A stretch of 25,764 bases of DNA from Rhodococcus sp. IITR03 (lineage in GTDB: Bacteria; Actinomycetota; Actinomycetes; Mycobacteriales; Mycobacteriaceae), in the NCBI GenBank assembly GCA_001017865.1, contig LATQ01000297.1, forward strand, positions 1 to 25,764, given 5' to 3'. Shown one piece after another: positions 7,871 to 17,296 of this stretch. Both the position numbers and the translations under genes were made by a program. Below the pieces are notes generated by a model, which saw only the letters and a program-made list of their open reading frames with translations, was not told the origin of the DNA and ran no database searches. Every line of letters starts with the position of its first letter. Within the stretch, counting starts at the first letter, position 1.

Positions 7871-8948
7871 ATGCAACGACAGTCCGCCCCCGACAACGCC
7901 GTCGTCGAGACTCCGTCACCGCGCCCTCTGCGCGTGGTGCAGTGGGCGACCGGAACGATCGGCACCCGCGCGCTGCGCGCGGTGATCGACTCCCTCCGTC
8001 GAACTCGTCGGCGTGTACGTGCACAGCGACGACAAGGCCGGTCGCGACGCGGGCGAGTTGTGCGGACGCGACCCGGTCGGTGTGCGCGCCACGAACGACG
8101 CCGACGAGATCATCGATCTCGGGGCCGACTGCGTGCTGTACATGCCGCTGCTGTTCGACCTCGACGAAGTGTGCCGAATCCTCGCCTCCGGCACGAACAT
8201 CGTCACCACCCGTGGAGAGTTCCACCGCCCGGCGGGTATGGATCCGGTGGTGCGTGAAGCCGTAGAGGCCGCGTGCGCACTCGGCGGTACGTCGATCCAC
8301 AGCACCGGCAGCAGTCCCGGTTTCGTCACGGAGGCTGTGCCACTCGTGCTGACCTCCATCCAGCGGAGGATGGACCACCTCGCCATCGACGAGTACGCCG
8401 ACCTCTCCCAGCGGAACTCCCCCGGAATCCTGTTCGACGTCATGGGATTCGGTGGTGATGCAGGAGAATTCGCCGACGTCCGGCTCGCCCACGTGGAATC
8501 CAACTTCGGACCGTCGCTGGCCGCCCTGGCCGACGCGCTCGGCCTCACCCTCGACACGATCCGAACGACAGGCGAACTCGCCACGGCACGCTCGACGGTC
8601 ACCATCGCCGCCGGCACGATCGAGGCGGGAACGGTGGCCGCGCAACGCATCACGGTGTCGGGCATCCGCGACGGCCGCGAGCTGATGCGATTCCGTCCCA
8701 CCTGGTACTGCACGGATCAGCTCGATGCCGATTGGGACCTGCACGCCACCGGCTGGCACATCACCGTCGACGGCGACGCACCCCTCGACATCGACATGCG
8801 TTTCCCCATCCCGCTCGAGCGGATGAGCGAGATCTCCCCGTCCTACACCGCCAATCGTGCAGTGAACTCGATCGCGGCGGTGTGCGCGGCGCGGTCCGGG
8901 ATCCGGACGACGGTCGAACTCCCGCTCGTGGTCCCGGTTCTGACCTGA
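7871..8948 (+). CDS. DHDPR-like NAD(P)-dependent oxidoreductase (frameshifted)
   Basis: About 358 residues, similar to actinobacterial proteins named dihydrodipicolinate reductase-like, or carrying the C-terminal domain of 2,4-diaminopentanoate dehydrogenase. ATG 7871 follows GAGG at 6 bp. The N-terminal Rossmann motif is VVQWATGTIGTRALRAV (GTIG near residues 28-31); after the frameshift near 7997 come ELVGVYVHSDDKAGRDAGEL, ADCVLYMPLL, a GTNIVTTRGEF segment and a long alpha/beta domain ending ELPLVVPVLT. The shift fits loss of two C from a C run. It follows the thioesterase by 38 bp and is likely cotranscribed. These proteins are not proven lysine-pathway enzymes; in catabolic clusters they probably reduce or oxidise an unknown carbonyl compound. 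Confidence 0.78.
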
Positions 8949-8964
8949 GATCGAAACTGCGCTG

Positions 8965-9315
8965 TCACTCGGCGCTCTCGTCGCCCTCGTCCCGCCGGCG
9001 CTGCTCCTGCGCGAGCCGCCGTTGCTGCTCGACCCGCGCACGGAAGCGCCGCTGGAACTCCTCGTCGTTCTCGGGATCGACGGCAGGGCGGAATCCACTC
9101 GGGTGCTGGGGAGTGGACCTGGACGTCAGCATGTCCACCACCCCCTGCGGTCGCCCGAGGACCAGCCAGAGCCCCGACCCGATCAACGGCAGGAAGAGAA
9201 CGATCGTCACCCAGAGCAGTTTGGGCAGACGCCGGACCCGTTGCTCGTCGGCGCAGATCACGTCGACGAGGCATCCCACCCACAACACTGTCACGATCAA
9301 TCCGAGATACGGCAC
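8965..9315 (-). CDS. Small PLDc_N-type membrane protein
   Basis: An intact 116-residue protein with two membrane segments, about residues 2-21 (LGLIVTVLWVGCLVDVI) and 33-54 (LLWVTIVLFLPLIGSGLWLV), then a charged Gln/Arg/Glu-rich tail (FQRRFRARVEQQRRLAQEQ) that may be helical. The LPLIGSGLWLVLGRP segment is the signature of the phospholipase D N-terminal-like (PLDc_N) family, whose members are often stand-alone small membrane proteins of unknown role. The start is GTG 9315 with a weak site. It converges with the DHDPR-like gene, and a hairpin separates it from MeaB, so it is probably a bystander rather than part of the catabolic set. Confidence 0.85.
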   Translation of the reverse strand: MPYLGLIVTVLWVGCLVDVICADEQRVRRLPKLLWVTIVLFLPLIGSGLWLVLGRPQGVVDMLTSRSTPQHPSGFRPAVDPENDEEFQRRFRARVEQQRRLAQEQRRRDEGDESAE

Positions 9316-9381
9316 CTTCGCAAGCTAACAGGCCGTGCGGACTCACGCCGCCGCTCGGGTAGGCCCCGGTTACGCCGAAAT

Positions 9382-9418
9382 GGTTGTTCCGACCGCGCAT
9401 GACGCCGTCGGAACAACC
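9382..9418 (-). terminator. Hairpin terminator after meaB
   Basis: GGTTGTTCCGAC and GTCGGAACAACC form a perfect 12-bp inverted repeat around a 13-nt loop, 13 bp beyond the MeaB stop. It probably ends the synthetase-thiolase-MeaB transcript. The long loop would also allow a protein-binding site. Confidence 0.65.
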
Positions 9419-9430
9419 GGATCGAGCACG

Positions 9431-10315
9431 CTAGTGGGACGAAACCCCGGCGCCCACACCGTCGACGAGTCGTGCGGCCGCCGAGTACGGATCGTCGCGA
9501 CCGTCCGCGACGGCCTCTGCCAGAGCATCCAACTCCGAGTGGTTGCGCAGGAGGGTGTGTGCCAGCGACAGGATCTGGCTGCGGGCCCGCGCGGTGCGAC
9601 GTTCCGCGGTGTCGGCCCGCTGGTGCGCCTCGATCGCGTCGACGAGGTCGTCGACACCGTGGCCGGTCGCGGCGACGAGCTTGAGGATCGGGACCTTCAC
9701 GTCGCCACGGAGATCGCGCACCGTCTGATCCGCACCGTCGCGGTCGGCCTTGTTGACCACGACGAGATCGGCGACCTCGAGCAGTCCGGCCTTGGCGGCC
9801 TGGACGGCATCTCCCCCACCCGGATTGAGGATGACGACGGTGGGTTCGGCGACCGACGCGATCTCGATCTCCGACTGACCCACGCCCACGGATTCGAGCA
9901 GGATCACGTCGTAGCCGAGGGCCGCCAGCAACCGGATCGACGCGGGGACGGCGGCCGCGAGTCCGCCGAGATGTCCGCGGGAGGCCACCGACCGGACGAA
10001 CACACCCGAATCGCCGACGTGCGCGGCCATGCGGATGCGGTCGCCGAGCAGTGCGCCGCCGCTGTAGGGGGACGACGGGTCGACGGCCAGCACCGCGACC
10101 CGCAGTCCCCGTTCGCGGTAGGCGGTGGTGAGCGCCCCGACGGTGGTGGACTTGCCGGCCCCGGGTGGGCCGGTGAATCCGACGACCCGTGCGCGGGCGG
10201 GTTCGAGCAGCTCGAGTACCTCGTCCCGGCGCGGTCCTTCGACGAGGGTCAGCAATCGACCCGCGGCACGCGGGGAGCCCCCGCGTGCCACGTCGATCAG
10301 TTCACCGATGTTCAC
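9431..10315 (-). CDS. meaB: MeaB/ArgK-type GTPase (methylmalonyl-CoA mutase chaperone)
   Basis: An intact 294-residue G3E-family GTPase. Walker A is GPPGAGKST at residues 49-57; further motifs are AVDPSSPYSGGALLGDRIRM, ESVGVGQSE (switch region) and NKAD (guanine recognition). MeaB proteins load and protect the B12 cofactor of methylmalonyl-CoA mutase or a related acyl-CoA mutase. No mutase gene is in the window. The start is GTG 10315, 13 bp after the thiolase stop, so it is the third gene of the synthetase-thiolase-MeaB operon. The context suggests that the pathway yields propionyl-CoA or a branched acyl-CoA needing a mutase, which is inference. It is a little shorter than many MeaB proteins (about 330). 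Confidence 0.92.
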   Translation of the reverse strand: MNIGELIDVARGGSPRAAGRLLTLVEGPRRDEVLELLEPARARVVGFTGPPGAGKSTTVGALTTAYRERGLRVAVLAVDPSSPYSGGALLGDRIRMAAHVGDSGVFVRSVASRGHLGGLAAAVPASIRLLAALGYDVILLESVGVGQSEIEIASVAEPTVVILNPGGGDAVQAAKAGLLEVADLVVVNKADRDGADQTVRDLRGDVKVPILKLVAATGHGVDDLVDAIEAHQRADTAERRTARARSQILSLAHTLLRNHSELDALAEAVADGRDDPYSAAARLVDGVGAGVSSH

Positions 10316-10328
10316 GGCGTATCCCGGT

Positions 10329-11465
10329 TCACGGTGCCGGCACCTCGATCACGACGGCCGAGCCCATGCCACCACCCGCGCACATCGACGCGACACCGAT
10401 GCCACCGCCGCGGCGGCGCAGTTCGTGGGTGAGGGTGACGAGCATGCGGGCGCCGGTCGCGGCGACCGGATGGCCGAGGGAGCAGCCGCTGCCGTTGACG
10501 TTGACCTTGTCGGGGTCGATCTCGAGCAGCTTGATGCACGCGACGCACTGCGCGGCGAACGCCTCGTTGATCTCGAACAGGTCGACGTCGCCGATGGACA
10601 GACCGGCGCGCTGGAGGGCCTTCGGGATCGCCTCGACGGGAGCGAGTCCGGTGATCGCGGGGTCGACACCCACCGACGCCCACGACAGGACCTTGCCGAG
10701 CGCGGGCAGACCCAGATCACTGCTCGCGACGGCCAGCGCGGCCGCCGCGTCGTTGCCGCCGCACGCGTTGCCGGCGGTGATGCTGAAGCCTCGATCTCCG
10801 GGTGCAGCACCTTCAGGGACGCGAGCTTCTCGAGGCTCGTCTCCCGGCGCGGGTGTTCGTCGGTGTCGAACAGGCCGTGCGGGGTGTCGATCGGGACGAT
10901 CTCCTCCTTGAAGCGGCCCTCGTCGATGGCGCGGATCGCGACCTGGTGCGAGCGCAGCGCCCAGGCGTCCATTTCCTCGCGGCCGATACCGGCCTTCACC
11001 GCGGCGTTCCAGCCGACGGTAATGGACATGTCGCGGTTGGGGGCCTCGGGCTGTCGGGGTGGCTGGGCGACATCCACGGCACCCACTCCTCGCCCTTCCG
11101 GATGAGCGATCGAGGCGAGGTCGACGCGGAGTTGACGCCACCGGCGATCACGATGCGGTCCATGCCGGAGCGGATGCTCGCCGCGGCGGACTGCACGGTC
11201 GACAGGCTCGCCGCGCAGTGCGGTTCTGTGCGAGACCGGGCACGTGGGCCAGGCCGGCGGTGAGGGCTGCGTGCCGGGCGATCACGCCGCCGCCGTACAG
11301 GCCCTCGCCGAGGATCACGTCGTCGATCAGGTTCTTGTCGAGGTCCTCGGTGGTCGCGGTGACGATGCGCTCCGCGAGGGCGAACGCGTCGGTGTCGCGG
11401 AGCGTGCCCTTGACGGCGGTGCCGACCGGGGTGCGCAGGGCGGAAACGATCACGGCATCAGGCAT
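10329..11465 (-). CDS. Thiolase / acetyl-CoA C-acyltransferase (frameshifted)
   Basis: About 378 residues. It starts MPDAVIVSALRTPVGTAVKG at ATG 11465, overlapping the synthetase stop by 8 bp. Visible parts are GLAQNR-x-CAASLSTVQSA with the nucleophilic Cys, GVNSASTSPRSLIR, FEINEAFAAQCVA, GCSLGHPVAATGARM with the catalytic His, and MCAGGGMGSAVVIE with the second catalytic Cys. Frameshifts lie near 11220 (at the codon before the nucleophilic Cys), 11050 and 10792; each is explained by one missing base in a C or G run. The last step of beta-oxidation, cleaving 3-ketoacyl-CoA with CoA, is the expected role. It is translated between the CoA synthetase and MeaB. Confidence 0.88.
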
Positions 11466-12896
11466 GGGTGGCCTCCAGTTCGGCGAGAAGGGTGCGACGC
11501 AAGAGTTTTCCGGTCTCGGTCTTGGGCAGTTCGTCCCGGAAGACGATGTTGTCGGGGGTCTTCGAGGAACGCAGACGTTCCTTGACCCACTGTCGGATCT
11601 CGTCCGGATCGCCGTCGCCGACGAGGACCGCGACGATGCGTTGTCCCCATTCGGTATCCGACACGCCGATGACGGCGGCCTCGGTGATGCCCGGATGGGC
11701 GAGCAGGACGTCCTCGATCTCGGCGGGGGCGATGTTCTCGCCACCGCGGATGATCGTGTCGTCGGAACGGCCCTCGACATACAGATATCCGTCGGTGTCG
11801 AGCCGGCCGAGATCGCGGGTGGAGAACCATCCCTCGGCGTCGAGGACGCTGCGGTTGCCGTATTCGCCCGAGATCTGTTCGCCGCGGACGAAGATCAGGC
11901 CGGTCTCGCCGGCCGGGACGGGTTCGCCCTCCTCGGAACGGATCTCGATCTCGATGCCGGGGAGCGGGCGACCCACCGAACCGAGGCGGTCGCGGACGGC
12001 CGGATCGGTGGAGTCGAAGGCGGTGCGGTGGTCGTCGGGTCCGAGAACCGCGACGGACGACGCGGTTTCGGTGAGACCGTAGGCGTTGACGAAGCCGGTG
12101 TCGGGGAAGGCGCGCAGCGCATGCTCGAGGACCGGGCGCGGCGTGCGCGACCGCCGTAGGCGAGACTCGCCAGCGTGGGGGTGTCGGCCGTGTCGTCGCC
12201 GAGGGCGGTCACGATGCGGGCGAGCATGGTCGGGACGAGCATCGCGTGGGTGACGCGTTCGCGTCGGACCGTCTCGAGCCAGACCTGCGGGTCGAAGGCC
12301 GGCAGGTACACCACCCGGCGGCCGGTGTAGAAGTTCGACAGCAGGTTGGTCAGGCCGGCGATGTGGTACGGCGGAACCGAGACGAGCGATGCGTCGGTCT
12401 CGGCGGCCGAACCGAACTCCATCGTGTTGAGCACGTAGGCGAGCAGGTGCCGGTGCCGCAGGATCGCGGGCTTCGGATCCGAGGTGGTGCCGCTGGTGTA
12501 GATGATCGCGGCGACCGTGTCGCCGTCCCACTGCGGTTCGAGCGGCGGCTCGGGATCGACTGTGGCGTAGGAGTCGTCGACGAGGGCGTCGAGATCCTCC
12601 TGCTCGAGCACGAGTGCGCCGGGGTGCTTGGCCTTCAGCGCGCCGAGCTGTTGTTCGCCGAGCCGGTAGTTGAGCGGCACGAAGGGGACCCCGGCCAGCG
12701 CCGAACCGAACAGCGCCACCGGATACGCGAGGTGGTTGGACCCCAGGTAGAGCACCGCCGGATGATTCCGGAACTGCGCGGCGGCACGACGTGCGAGGGC
12801 GTCGAGACCGGCAGCGGTGAGGGTCCGGTTCCCGACGGTCGCAACTGCTCGCTCGCCGGTGCTTGCGGCCATTTCTAGAATCATGCTTAGGTTCAT
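11458..12896 (-). CDS. Acyl-CoA synthetase, FadD-like (frameshifted)
   Basis: A short AMP-forming ligase of about 478 residues that should activate a carboxylic acid with ATP and CoA. The start MNLSMILEMA (ATG 12896) is typical of short actinobacterial FadD proteins. The P-loop YTSGTTSDPKP is at residues 133-143; AYGLTETASS, the hinge region STRDLGRLDTDGYLYVEGR and the C-terminal Lys motif KTETGKLLRR follow. One frameshift near 12155, GGG to GG, separates the two halves. It heads the operon with thiolase and MeaB, ending with an 8-bp overlap. The operator palindrome directly abuts its start codon, so the regulator would cover the ribosome-binding and promoter region. Confidence 0.88.
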
Positions 12897-12911
12897 GAGA
12901 ACATTATTCTC
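12897..12911. promoter_or_regulatory. Putative TetR operator between synthetase and SDR2
   Basis: GAGAACATTATTCTC matches the cluster palindrome and touches the start codon of the leftward acyl-CoA synthetase. It lies 49 bp upstream of the rightward SDR2 and could control both. Confidence 0.74.
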
Positions 12912-12960
12912 TCAGACAGAGAGCTTTACTTTCAAGAGCTCGGATCTCGAAGGAGGCAGC

Positions 12961-13727
12961 ATGCAGGTAGCAGGAAGCTCCGCGATCGTCGTCGGCGGCA
13001 CGGGTGGCCTCGGGCAGGCCACCGTCCGGCGTCTCCACGAGGCGGGCGCGAAGGTCGTCGTCGCCGACGTCAACGACGAGAAGGGTAAGGAACTCGAGCA
13101 GGAGCTCGGTGTGCGATACGTGCGCACCGACGCCGGCAGCGAGGAATCAGTCTCGGCCGCCATCGCGGAAGCGGACTCGCTCGCGCCGCTGCGCATCTCC
13201 GTCGACTGCCACGGCGGTCCGGCAGGCGGCGGACGCCTCGTCGGCAAGGACGGCAGCGCCATGCCGCTCGAGAACTTCACCAAGACCATCGAGTCGTACC
13301 TGACGTCGTCGTTCAACGTCATGCGCCTGGCCGCCGCCGCCATCGCCAAGCAGGACCCCTTCGACGACGAGGCTCCCGCGGCGTCATCGTGAACACCGCG
13401 TCCATCGCCGGTTACGAAGGCCAGATCGGGCAGCTCCCCTACGCGGCCGCGAAGGGCGGCGTCATCGGCATGACGCTGGTCGCCGCACGCGACCTGTCGC
13501 CGCTCGGCATCCGCGTCAACACCATCGCGCCGGGCACGATCCTCACCCCCGCCTACGGCAAGGCCGGCGACCAGCTCGAGGCGTACTGGGGCCCGCAGAT
13601 CCCGCATCCCAAGCGCATGGGCCGCCCCGCCGAGTACGCGACGCTCGTCGCGTCCATCGTCGAGAACGACTACCTCAACGGCGAGGTCATCCGCCTCGAC
13701 GGTGCCCTGAGGTTCCCGCCGAAGTGA
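12961..13727 (+). CDS. SDR, type II 3-hydroxyacyl-CoA dehydrogenase-like (SDR2, frameshifted)
   Basis: About 255 residues. ATG 12961 has GGAGG 3-8 bp upstream. The N-terminal glycine motif is [11 protein letters not shown]; the catalytic part has [19 protein letters not shown] followed by AAKGG, giving Ser, Tyr and Lys in normal spacing, and the end [16 protein letters not shown]. The pattern with an inserted [11 protein letters not shown] segment and [14 protein letters not shown] resembles the HSD10/type II 3-hydroxyacyl-CoA dehydrogenases, which oxidise 3-hydroxyacyl-CoA or hydroxysteroids with NAD. A frameshift near 13380 fits CCCC to CCC. Its TGA overlaps the GTG of SDR3 (GTGA), showing translational coupling. 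It belongs to a two-gene rightward operon under a strong operator. Confidence 0.85.
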
Positions 13728-14474
13728 GCCCGCTCGCAGGGAAGGTCGCGTTCGTCGCCGGTGCCAGTCGTGGCATCGGCGCGGCGATCGCCGTCGCTCT
13801 CGCCGAGGCGGGAGCTCGGTGGCGGTCGCGGCACGCTCCGAGCAGGAGGGCAAGCTGCCCGGCACCATCGGCTCGGTCGCCGAGCGGATCACCGACGCCG
13901 GAGGCCGGGCCCTCCCGGTGCCGTGCGACGTCACCGACGAACAGTCCGTCGACTCAGCGATCGCCGCGACGGTCGCCGAGTTCGGCGGGCTCGACATCCT
14001 CGTCGCGAACGCCGGGGTGCTGTGGATGGGGCCGATCGAGACGACCCCGGCGAAACGCTGGCAGTTGTGCCTCGACGTCAACCTCACCGGCGTGTTCACC
14101 GTGACCAAGGCAGCGATCCCGCACCTGCGCGAGCGCGGCGGCGGGTCGATGATCGCGGTGACCACCAGCGGTGTGACGATGACCGACCGCGGCTCGAACG
14201 CCTACTGGGTGTCCAAGGCCGCGGTGGAACGCCTCTACGTCGGGCTCGCGGCGGACCTGCGACAGGACAACATCGCGGTCAACTGTCTCGCGCCTCACGG
14301 GTCGTCCTCACCGAGGGCTGGACCGCCGGCGGTGGCGGACGGGAGATCCCGCCCGAGATGGTGGAACCACCGGAGACGATGGGCGCCGCCGCGGTGCTGC
14401 TCGCGCAGCAGGACGCGAACGGGATCTCCGGCACCGTGCAGCGTTCGGAGAGCCTCGTGTCCGCGAGGGGATGA
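13724..14474 (+). CDS. Short-chain dehydrogenase/reductase (SDR3, frameshifted)
   Basis: About 250 residues. GTG 13724 overlaps the previous stop. Motifs are GASRGIG (residues 13-19), [16 protein letters not shown] (NAG), and YWVSK as the catalytic Tyr-Lys pair; the C-terminal part reads [13 protein letters not shown] and [13 protein letters not shown]. Frameshifts near 13816 (CC to C) and 14292 (CCC to CC) split it in three frames, across which the protein is continuous. The end lacks the usual VDGG and is replaced by QRSES, so it may bind a different partner or be less typical. It ends the operon, just before a strong terminator. Substrate unknown. Confidence 0.82.
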
Positions 14475-14481
14475 GGTTGCC

Positions 14482-14519
14482 GCACGAAGGGAGGTCCGGC
14501 ACCGGGCCTCCCTTCGTGC
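14482..14519. terminator. Strong hairpin between convergent SDR3 and ADH
   Basis: GCACGAAGGGAGG (14482-14494) pairs with CCTCCCTTCGTGC (14507-14519), with further G/C pairs inside. It starts 7 bp after the SDR3 stop and could serve both convergent transcripts. Confidence 0.8.
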
Positions 14520-14546
14520 TTCCGGGTGCGAATCCGCTTCGACGGT

Positions 14547-15481
14547 TCAGCGGTCCGACCGCGCGACGAGCCGTCCGGTCACCTCGTTGCGACGAAGGCG
14601 TTCCAGGCCATCACCGATCTCCTCGAAGCCGATCTCGGTGTATGCGGGTTCGATCTCCCGTCTCACGAACAGGTCGTACACCTCCTCGATGTCCTCGACG
14701 GTCCCACCGAGGGAACCCACGAGCGTCCTGCCGAGGAGCGTCGGCGTCTTCACGGTGAACGTCGGCAGGCCCAGACCGACCTGCACCACGGTGCCGCCCC
14801 GGGCGACGGCGTCGATCGCCTTCTGTGTGGTGTCGAAACCGGCGTAGTCGACCACGAGGTCGAATCCTCGGCCCGCCCATTCGGCCGCGTCCCGCACGAC
14901 ATCCGTCGCGCCGGCCTGCCGGGCGAGATCCCATGCCGATTCCTTCGTCTCTGCCACGTGCACCTCCGCACCGGCCAGCACGGCCGCACGAGTCCCGATC
15001 TGCCCCAGACCGCCGTAGCCGATCACACCGACCTTCATCCCCGTCGACGCACCACCGACCTTGATGATGGCGTGGTACGAGGTCATTCCCGCATCCGTCG
15101 CGAGGGCGGCCAGCGACAGGTCCAGCCCTTCGGCACCCGGGCGAGATCGCGGGCATCGGCGACCAGCTTGTCGGCGAACCCACCGTGGGAGAACATGCCG
15201 AGCGGCGGACGCACGCCCGACGAGCAGACGCCGACGACGTCACCGATGCTCCAGCCCTCGACGCCGTCGCCCAGTGCGCTGATGACGCCGGCGTTCTCGT
15301 GTCCCTGCGTCATGGGCAGGAACGGCATCGTCTCCTCTCCGACCTCCATGTACATCAGGTCGCTGTGACACAGTCCGGCCGCCGCGACGTCGATCACCAC
15401 CTCGCCCGGGCCGGGTTCCGGTTCCGGAACCTCGTTCAACGAGATCGGTCGCCCGGCTCCTTCGAACTGCCATGCCCTCAT
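14547..15481 (-). CDS. Zinc-dependent alcohol dehydrogenase (frameshifted)
   Basis: A medium-chain dehydrogenase/reductase of about 311 residues. The chosen start is ATG 15481, reading MRAWQFEGAG, because homologues begin this way. AAGLCHSDLM holds the catalytic-zinc Cys38, and GHENAGVI holds His61-Glu62; the Rossmann motif is GVIGYGGLGQIG. The structural-zinc lobe with four close cysteines is missing: VGVCSSGVRPPLGMFSHGGF stands there, so this is a short ADH type. A frameshift near 15125 fits GGGG to GGG. The protein should oxidise an alcohol to an aldehyde or ketone with NAD(P). It is transcribed leftward, divergent from the ferredoxin-P450 operon, which suits a role directly after hydroxylation. 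Confidence 0.86.
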
Positions 15482-15561
15482 ATCCGCACCGTCCTCACGC
15501 TCCACTTCTTCGATCGCACCTCTTGCAGGCCGACACCTGTGACATTACTGTTCTCACCAAC

Positions 15562-15576
15562 CGGAACGGCATTCTT
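15562..15576. promoter_or_regulatory. Putative TetR operator, weaker copy before ferredoxin-P450
   Basis: CGGAACGGCATTCTT has the core GAAC-NNN-ATTC with a degenerate left arm, closely like the 2240-2254 copy. It lies in the 199-bp gap between ADH and ferredoxin. A looser repeat, TGTT-7-AACA, is at 15596-15610 and may be a second regulator site. Confidence 0.42.
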
Positions 15577-15680
15577 GGAACGAAGATCGTGAAAATGTTT
15601 ACAGGGAACACGAATCGAGTCGCGGTGCAGTTCCGAACCGACTGCAGAACAACAGAATTCGCCGACGATCGGAGAACGTC

Positions 15681-15872
15681 ATGAAGGTGGAAGTCGATCC
15701 TCACCGCTGCCAAGGACACACACTGTGCGCCATGGCCGCCCCCACGCTCTTCGAACTGAGCGACATCGACGGGCACGCCACGGCCGTCGACACCGAAGTA
15801 CCCGCCGACCTCGCAGAATCCGCACGCGAGGCCTACCGCAGTTGCCCCGAACAGGCGATCTCCGTCCTGTGA
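15681..15872 (+). CDS. [3Fe-4S]-type ferredoxin, P450 partner
   Basis: An intact 63-residue ferredoxin with CQGHTLC (Cys10, His13, Cys16) and Cys55 in SCPEQA, that is, the CxxHxxC...CP pattern. A His at the place of a fourth cysteine is typical of P450-associated ferredoxins in actinobacteria and usually means a 3Fe-4S cluster. ATG 15681 follows GGAGA at 6 bp. It lies 49 bp before the P450 and surely transfers electrons to it. The reductase that feeds it is not adjacent; the flavin reductase at the right end of the window is of another kind and not an obvious partner. Confidence 0.93.
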   Translation: MKVEVDPHRCQGHTLCAMAAPTLFELSDIDGHATAVDTEVPADLAESAREAYRSCPEQAISVL

Positions 15873-15921
15873 CACCACCCGACCGCACCACCATCCATCG
15901 GACGCACGAGAGGGCAACACC

Positions 15922-17268
15922 GTGAGCGCTGACGAGGCCGTCGTCGACACCGAGCACCGGACACCGGTCTATCAGTTCGACAGGCACGCACCGGACTACC
16001 GGGGCCGATTCTCGGAAATCACTACCGAGATGCACTCGAAATGCCCGGTGGCATGGTCCGACACGCACGGAGGTCACTGGGTCGCCGCAGGCGGCGAGGC
16101 AGTATTCACCCTCGCACGCTCGGCGAACATCTCGAACGACCACGACGTGAAGGGAGTACGGCGCGGCTACAAGGGCATCATGATCCCCACGGCCGTCCGG
16201 GCATCCGGCGTGCGCGGTGGGATCCTGGAGATGGACGACCCCGAACACCGGGAATTCCGAAGCGTACTCAATCCGTATCTGTCTCCCGCTGCCGTGAAGA
16301 AATGGGTTCCCCTCATCGACGAGGTGATCCGCGCGTGCCTCGACGAGAAGATCGAGACCGGCAGCATCGACTTCATCGACGATATGGTGAACATCGTTCC
16401 CGCCGTCATCACCCTCGCGATGCTCGGGATTCCGGTCGCCAAGTGGAACGTCTACTGCGAGCCCGTCCACGCCGCGATGTACACGCCGCCGGACTCGCCC
16501 GATGTCCACCGCGTCGCCGAACTGCACCGGTTGATGGGAATGGATCTTCTCGCCAGCCTCCACGAGATCCGGGAAAACCCCCGTCCCGGAATGGTCGATG
16601 CCGTCGCCCGCGCCACCATCGACGGGGAGACACCCGACGATCTCGAACTGCTCGGTGTGCTGAGCCTGCTCATCGGCGGTGGTTTCGACACGACGACGGC
16701 GTTGACCTCGCACGCGCTCGAGTGGCTGTCGCAGAACCCCGATCAGCGCGAAATCCTCAGCGCCGAGCGGGACACGCTGCTGGATTCGGCAACAGAAGAA
16801 TTCCTGCGCTTCTATTGTCCGTCGGCCGGGGACGGCCGCACGTTCTCCGCCGACACCCAACTCGACGGCGTCGAGTTCAAGGAGGGCGAACGCATCTGGC
16901 TGTCGTGGGCGATGGCGAACCGGGATCCCGAACTGTTCACGGATCCGAACGAGATCGACCTGGAACGCAAGGGCAACCGGCACTTCAGCTTCGGACTCGG
17001 AGTGCACCGCTGCATCGGATCCAATCTGGCGCGAACCATGTTCAAGCGGATGTTGCTCGCGGTACTCGACCGGATGCCGGACTATCGCTGCGACCCCGAA
17101 GGCACGGTCCACTACGAGTCCATCGGCGTCATCCAGGGCATGCGGCAGCTTCCGGCCACCTTCACGCCCGGTCCGCGCCTCGGCGACGGACTCGACGAGA
17201 CCCTCGACCGGATCCAGAAGATCGTCGACGAGCAGGGAATCGCAGCGCCGGTGACGGCACAGAAGTAA
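15922..17268 (+). CDS. Cytochrome P450
   Basis: An intact 448-residue soluble bacterial P450. Motifs are the I-helix GGGFDTTTA (residues 252-260) with the Asp-Thr pair, the K-helix ExxR at Glu293-Arg296 and the heme loop FSFGLGVHRCIG with Cys364 as the iron ligand. GTG 15922 is preceded by GAGAGGG. It uses oxygen and two electrons, delivered by the ferredoxin gene just upstream, to hydroxylate a substrate I cannot identify. The place in an operon with amidohydrolase, SDR and EthD-like genes suggests it begins the attack on an unactivated carbon of a cyclic or terpenoid compound (inference). No frameshift; the long frame opposite is an artefact of GC-rich coding DNA. Confidence 0.94.
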   Translation: MSADEAVVDTEHRTPVYQFDRHAPDYRGRFSEITTEMHSKCPVAWSDTHGGHWVAAGGEAVFTLARSANISNDHDVKGVRRGYKGIMIPTAVRASGVRGGILEMDDPEHREFRSVLNPYLSPAAVKKWVPLIDEVIRACLDEKIETGSIDFIDDMVNIVPAVITLAMLGIPVAKWNVYCEPVHAAMYTPPDSPDVHRVAELHRLMGMDLLASLHEIRENPRPGMVDAVARATIDGETPDDLELLGVLSLLIGGGFDTTTALTSHALEWLSQNPDQREILSAERDTLLDSATEEFLRFYCPSAGDGRTFSADTQLDGVEFKEGERIWLSWAMANRDPELFTDPNEIDLERKGNRHFSFGLGVHRCIGSNLARTMFKRMLLAVLDRMPDYRCDPEGTVHYESIGVIQGMRQLPATFTPGPRLGDGLDETLDRIQKIVDEQGIAAPVTAQK

Positions 17269-17296
17269 CCGGCACCGGCTGCGGAAAGGGATCCTC

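Noticed and set aside
8843..9400. A 185-codon minus-strand frame overlapping the PLDc_N gene
   Set aside because: It has no membrane or family pattern, whereas the other frame gives a clear two-helix PLDc_N protein.
9382..9418. The 12-bp palindrome as an operator for the small membrane protein
   Set aside because: Its place right after the MeaB stop and its perfect stem favour a terminator; the sequence differs from the cluster operator. Not fully excluded.
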